Source of the DNA: a virus
Strand: one strand, 5' to 3'
Virus record (IMG/VR): IMGVR_UViG_3300025128_008691
Coordinates: 1-64,000 of that record
DNA: 64,000 nt
Shown: positions 63,179 to 64,000 of the stretch, in pieces
Position numbering within the stretch: the stretch's first letter is position 1
Layout of the letters: every line of letters starts with the position of its first letter
Made by a program: the position numbers and the translations under genes
Notes under the pieces: generated by a model
What the model saw: only the letters and a program-made list of their open reading frames with translations
Told to the model about the DNA's origin: nothing
Database searches by the model: none

Positions 63179-64000
63179 TTAAGCAGGGCTAGCTATACCC
63201 TCTTCTACCGCCGACTCTAGAAAGCGTTTCTTACCCTGCCTTGCTATGTTTCTAGCGGCATTTACATGGGGAATTTCCCTAGACTCAAACTTAGGACAAA
63301 GAGGGTTTCCACAAATGTAGACTCCCGCATCTGGCCCAGAGGTTTTAGGCCTAGGATTATTCTCTTCGCAATAATAACAAGACCTAGTAGTCATTCTAGG
63401 ATTTGTCATAGCAAAGGGAATGTTTCTCTTTATACATTCTTTCTCAAGTATAGAATTTATTTCTTGCTGACCAAAGCTTCTTCCTTTTGTAGCAACACCG
63501 TCTAAGCAAAGTCCAAATCGACATAACTGTACGAAGTCTAACATCGGGAGTAAAAACTTTTTGATTTCTCTTCTATACGCTGATACAGCCCTATCTTTTG
63601 CTTTTCTTAATCTTGCTCTTCTCTTAGTCGATCCTGATGATCTTTCCTTGTTGTCGATCATCTTGTCTATGTCATCTCTAATCTTTTCTATCTTATCAAT
63701 ATTATCAGGCTTAGGAAGTATGTTGTAGAAACCATCTTTGGCATCTTCCGCTATGGCAAGCCACTCAGGGTTGTATTTGTTTATGTCCATACCTATCCAT
63801 CCTAAAGGAGAATAGAAATGCTTTTTGCACTTGATCATTATAGTGTATTCGTTATGCTTACTATTTTTCTTTTTCGATAAAACTAAGTTTCCTCCAAATG
63901 TCTTCTTATGAACTTTTGTATACTTTTTGTAGGGTATAAAAAAGTCTTTTATCTTGACCTCCTGTTTGTTAGCCCCTCTTATTACTAAGGCATCATCTTT
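63179..64000 (-). CDS. TnpB/Cas12-like RuvC protein, C-terminal part (runs off right edge)
   Basis: The frame stays open to the last base, so the 273 visible residues are only the C-terminal part. An internal ATG at 63838 is not the start. RuvC-I is GWIGMDINKYNPEWLAIA (Asp72 of the visible part); RuvC-II is LCRFGLCLDGVATKGRSFG with Asp167 where TnpB/Cas12 has Glu. The zinc-binding TNB region is C-x2-C-x18-C-x4-C (Cys208, 211, 230, 235). RuvC-III is IPHVNAARNIARQG with His245 where Asp is usual. Spacings (72 to 167, 167 to 245) match ISDra2 TnpB closely. Possibly nuclease-weakened or inactive. Confidence 0.8.
   Translation of the reverse strand, partial: KDDALVIRGANKQEVKIKDFFIPYKKYTKVHKKTFGGNLVLSKKKNSKHNEYTIMIKCKKHFYSPLGWIGMDINKYNPEWLAIAEDAKDGFYNILPKPDNIDKIEKIRDDIDKMIDNKERSSGSTKRRARLRKAKDRAVSAYRREIKKFLLPMLDFVQLCRFGLCLDGVATKGRSFGQQEINSILEKECIKRNIPFAMTNPRMTTRSCYYCEENNPRPKTSGPDAGVYICGNPLCPKFESREIPHVNAARNIARQGKKRFLESAVEEGIASPA

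Noticed and set aside
63058-64000. CRISPR array next to the Cas12/TnpB-like gene
   Set aside because: No regularly spaced direct repeats occur in the flank or elsewhere in the window; an array could only lie beyond 64000.
63179-64000. IS200/IS605 insertion sequence
   Set aside because: No TnpA gene, no terminal hairpins and no break in the operon; the gene is in line with phage replication genes.
1-64000. tRNA genes
   Set aside because: No gap holds a T-arm GGTTCRANYCC with matching acceptor stem; the structured RNA at 1621-1759 lacks tRNA features.
1-64000. Lysogeny module (integrase, CI-like repressor, attachment site)
   Set aside because: No recombinase, excisionase or repressor-operator arrangement seen; this does not exclude one outside the window.

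Overview
The window is a segment of a tailed double-stranded DNA bacteriophage genome (Caudoviricetes), cut at both ends. It carries a terminase, portal, protease-scaffold, HK97-fold capsid, tail tube, 2,369-residue tape measure and giant tail-tip protein, plus phage-type replication and sigma genes. There are no rRNA, ribosomal-protein or host metabolic genes, and I found no tRNA. I see a tail tube gene but no sheath gene, so a long non-contractile (siphovirus-like) tail is the simplest reading. At about 0.15 nm per residue the tape measure implies a tail of roughly 350 nm (inference). The host cannot be read directly. Short Cys modules of the type C-x-C-x3-G-Y-C recall proteins common in Planctomycetes and their phages, which is only a weak hint.

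Layout. (1) 1-8.3 kb, minus strand: about 25 very small genes in short transcription units. Each unit has a sharp TTGACA/TTGCAA-N17-TATAAT promoter, and many promoters share the spacer word GCCGATATATA. The units are separated by six copies of a composite hairpin element. This looks like an early or host-takeover region. It also holds an orphan promoter driving a structured, apparently non-coding RNA. (2) 8.66-9.62 kb, minus strand: a CmoB-like methyltransferase and a small HTH protein. (3) 9.7-48.3 kb, plus strand: a gp55-like sigma factor, a putative small terminase, GDP-mannose dehydratase, HNH and ERCC4-type nucleases, large terminase, portal, capsid, connector and tail genes, a 2,713-residue tail-tip protein with a cysteine-bearing repeat array, a Cys-rich protein, a phosphoribosyltransferase-HAD fusion, a sulfotransferase and a methyltransferase. 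(4) 48.4-64 kb, minus strand: recombination-type and homing-type proteins, a glycosyltransferase/nucleotidyltransferase cluster, a second sigma factor, a DNA polymerase III alpha subunit split into two genes, a DnaQ-like exonuclease, a cytidylyltransferase, a PD-(D/E)XK nuclease, and at the right edge the C-terminal part of a TnpB/Cas12-like RuvC protein.

How it fits together. The early units probably use host sigma-70. A recurrent GTGTAT-type motif 40-60 nt upstream of several late genes, often right after a stop codon or terminator, is a candidate late promoter for one of the two phage sigma factors. The polymerase halves, exonuclease and nucleases form the replication module. GMD, nucleotidyltransferase, glycosyltransferases, sulfotransferase and methyltransferases suggest that the phage makes or decorates a surface or virion glycan.

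Most worth a second look: the TnpB/Cas12-like protein, whose RuvC-II and RuvC-III acidic residues appear substituted and which has a structured 3' flank; the split polymerase; the repeated composite hairpins; the orphan structured RNA; the dyad-containing promoter class; and the cysteine-repeat tail tip.
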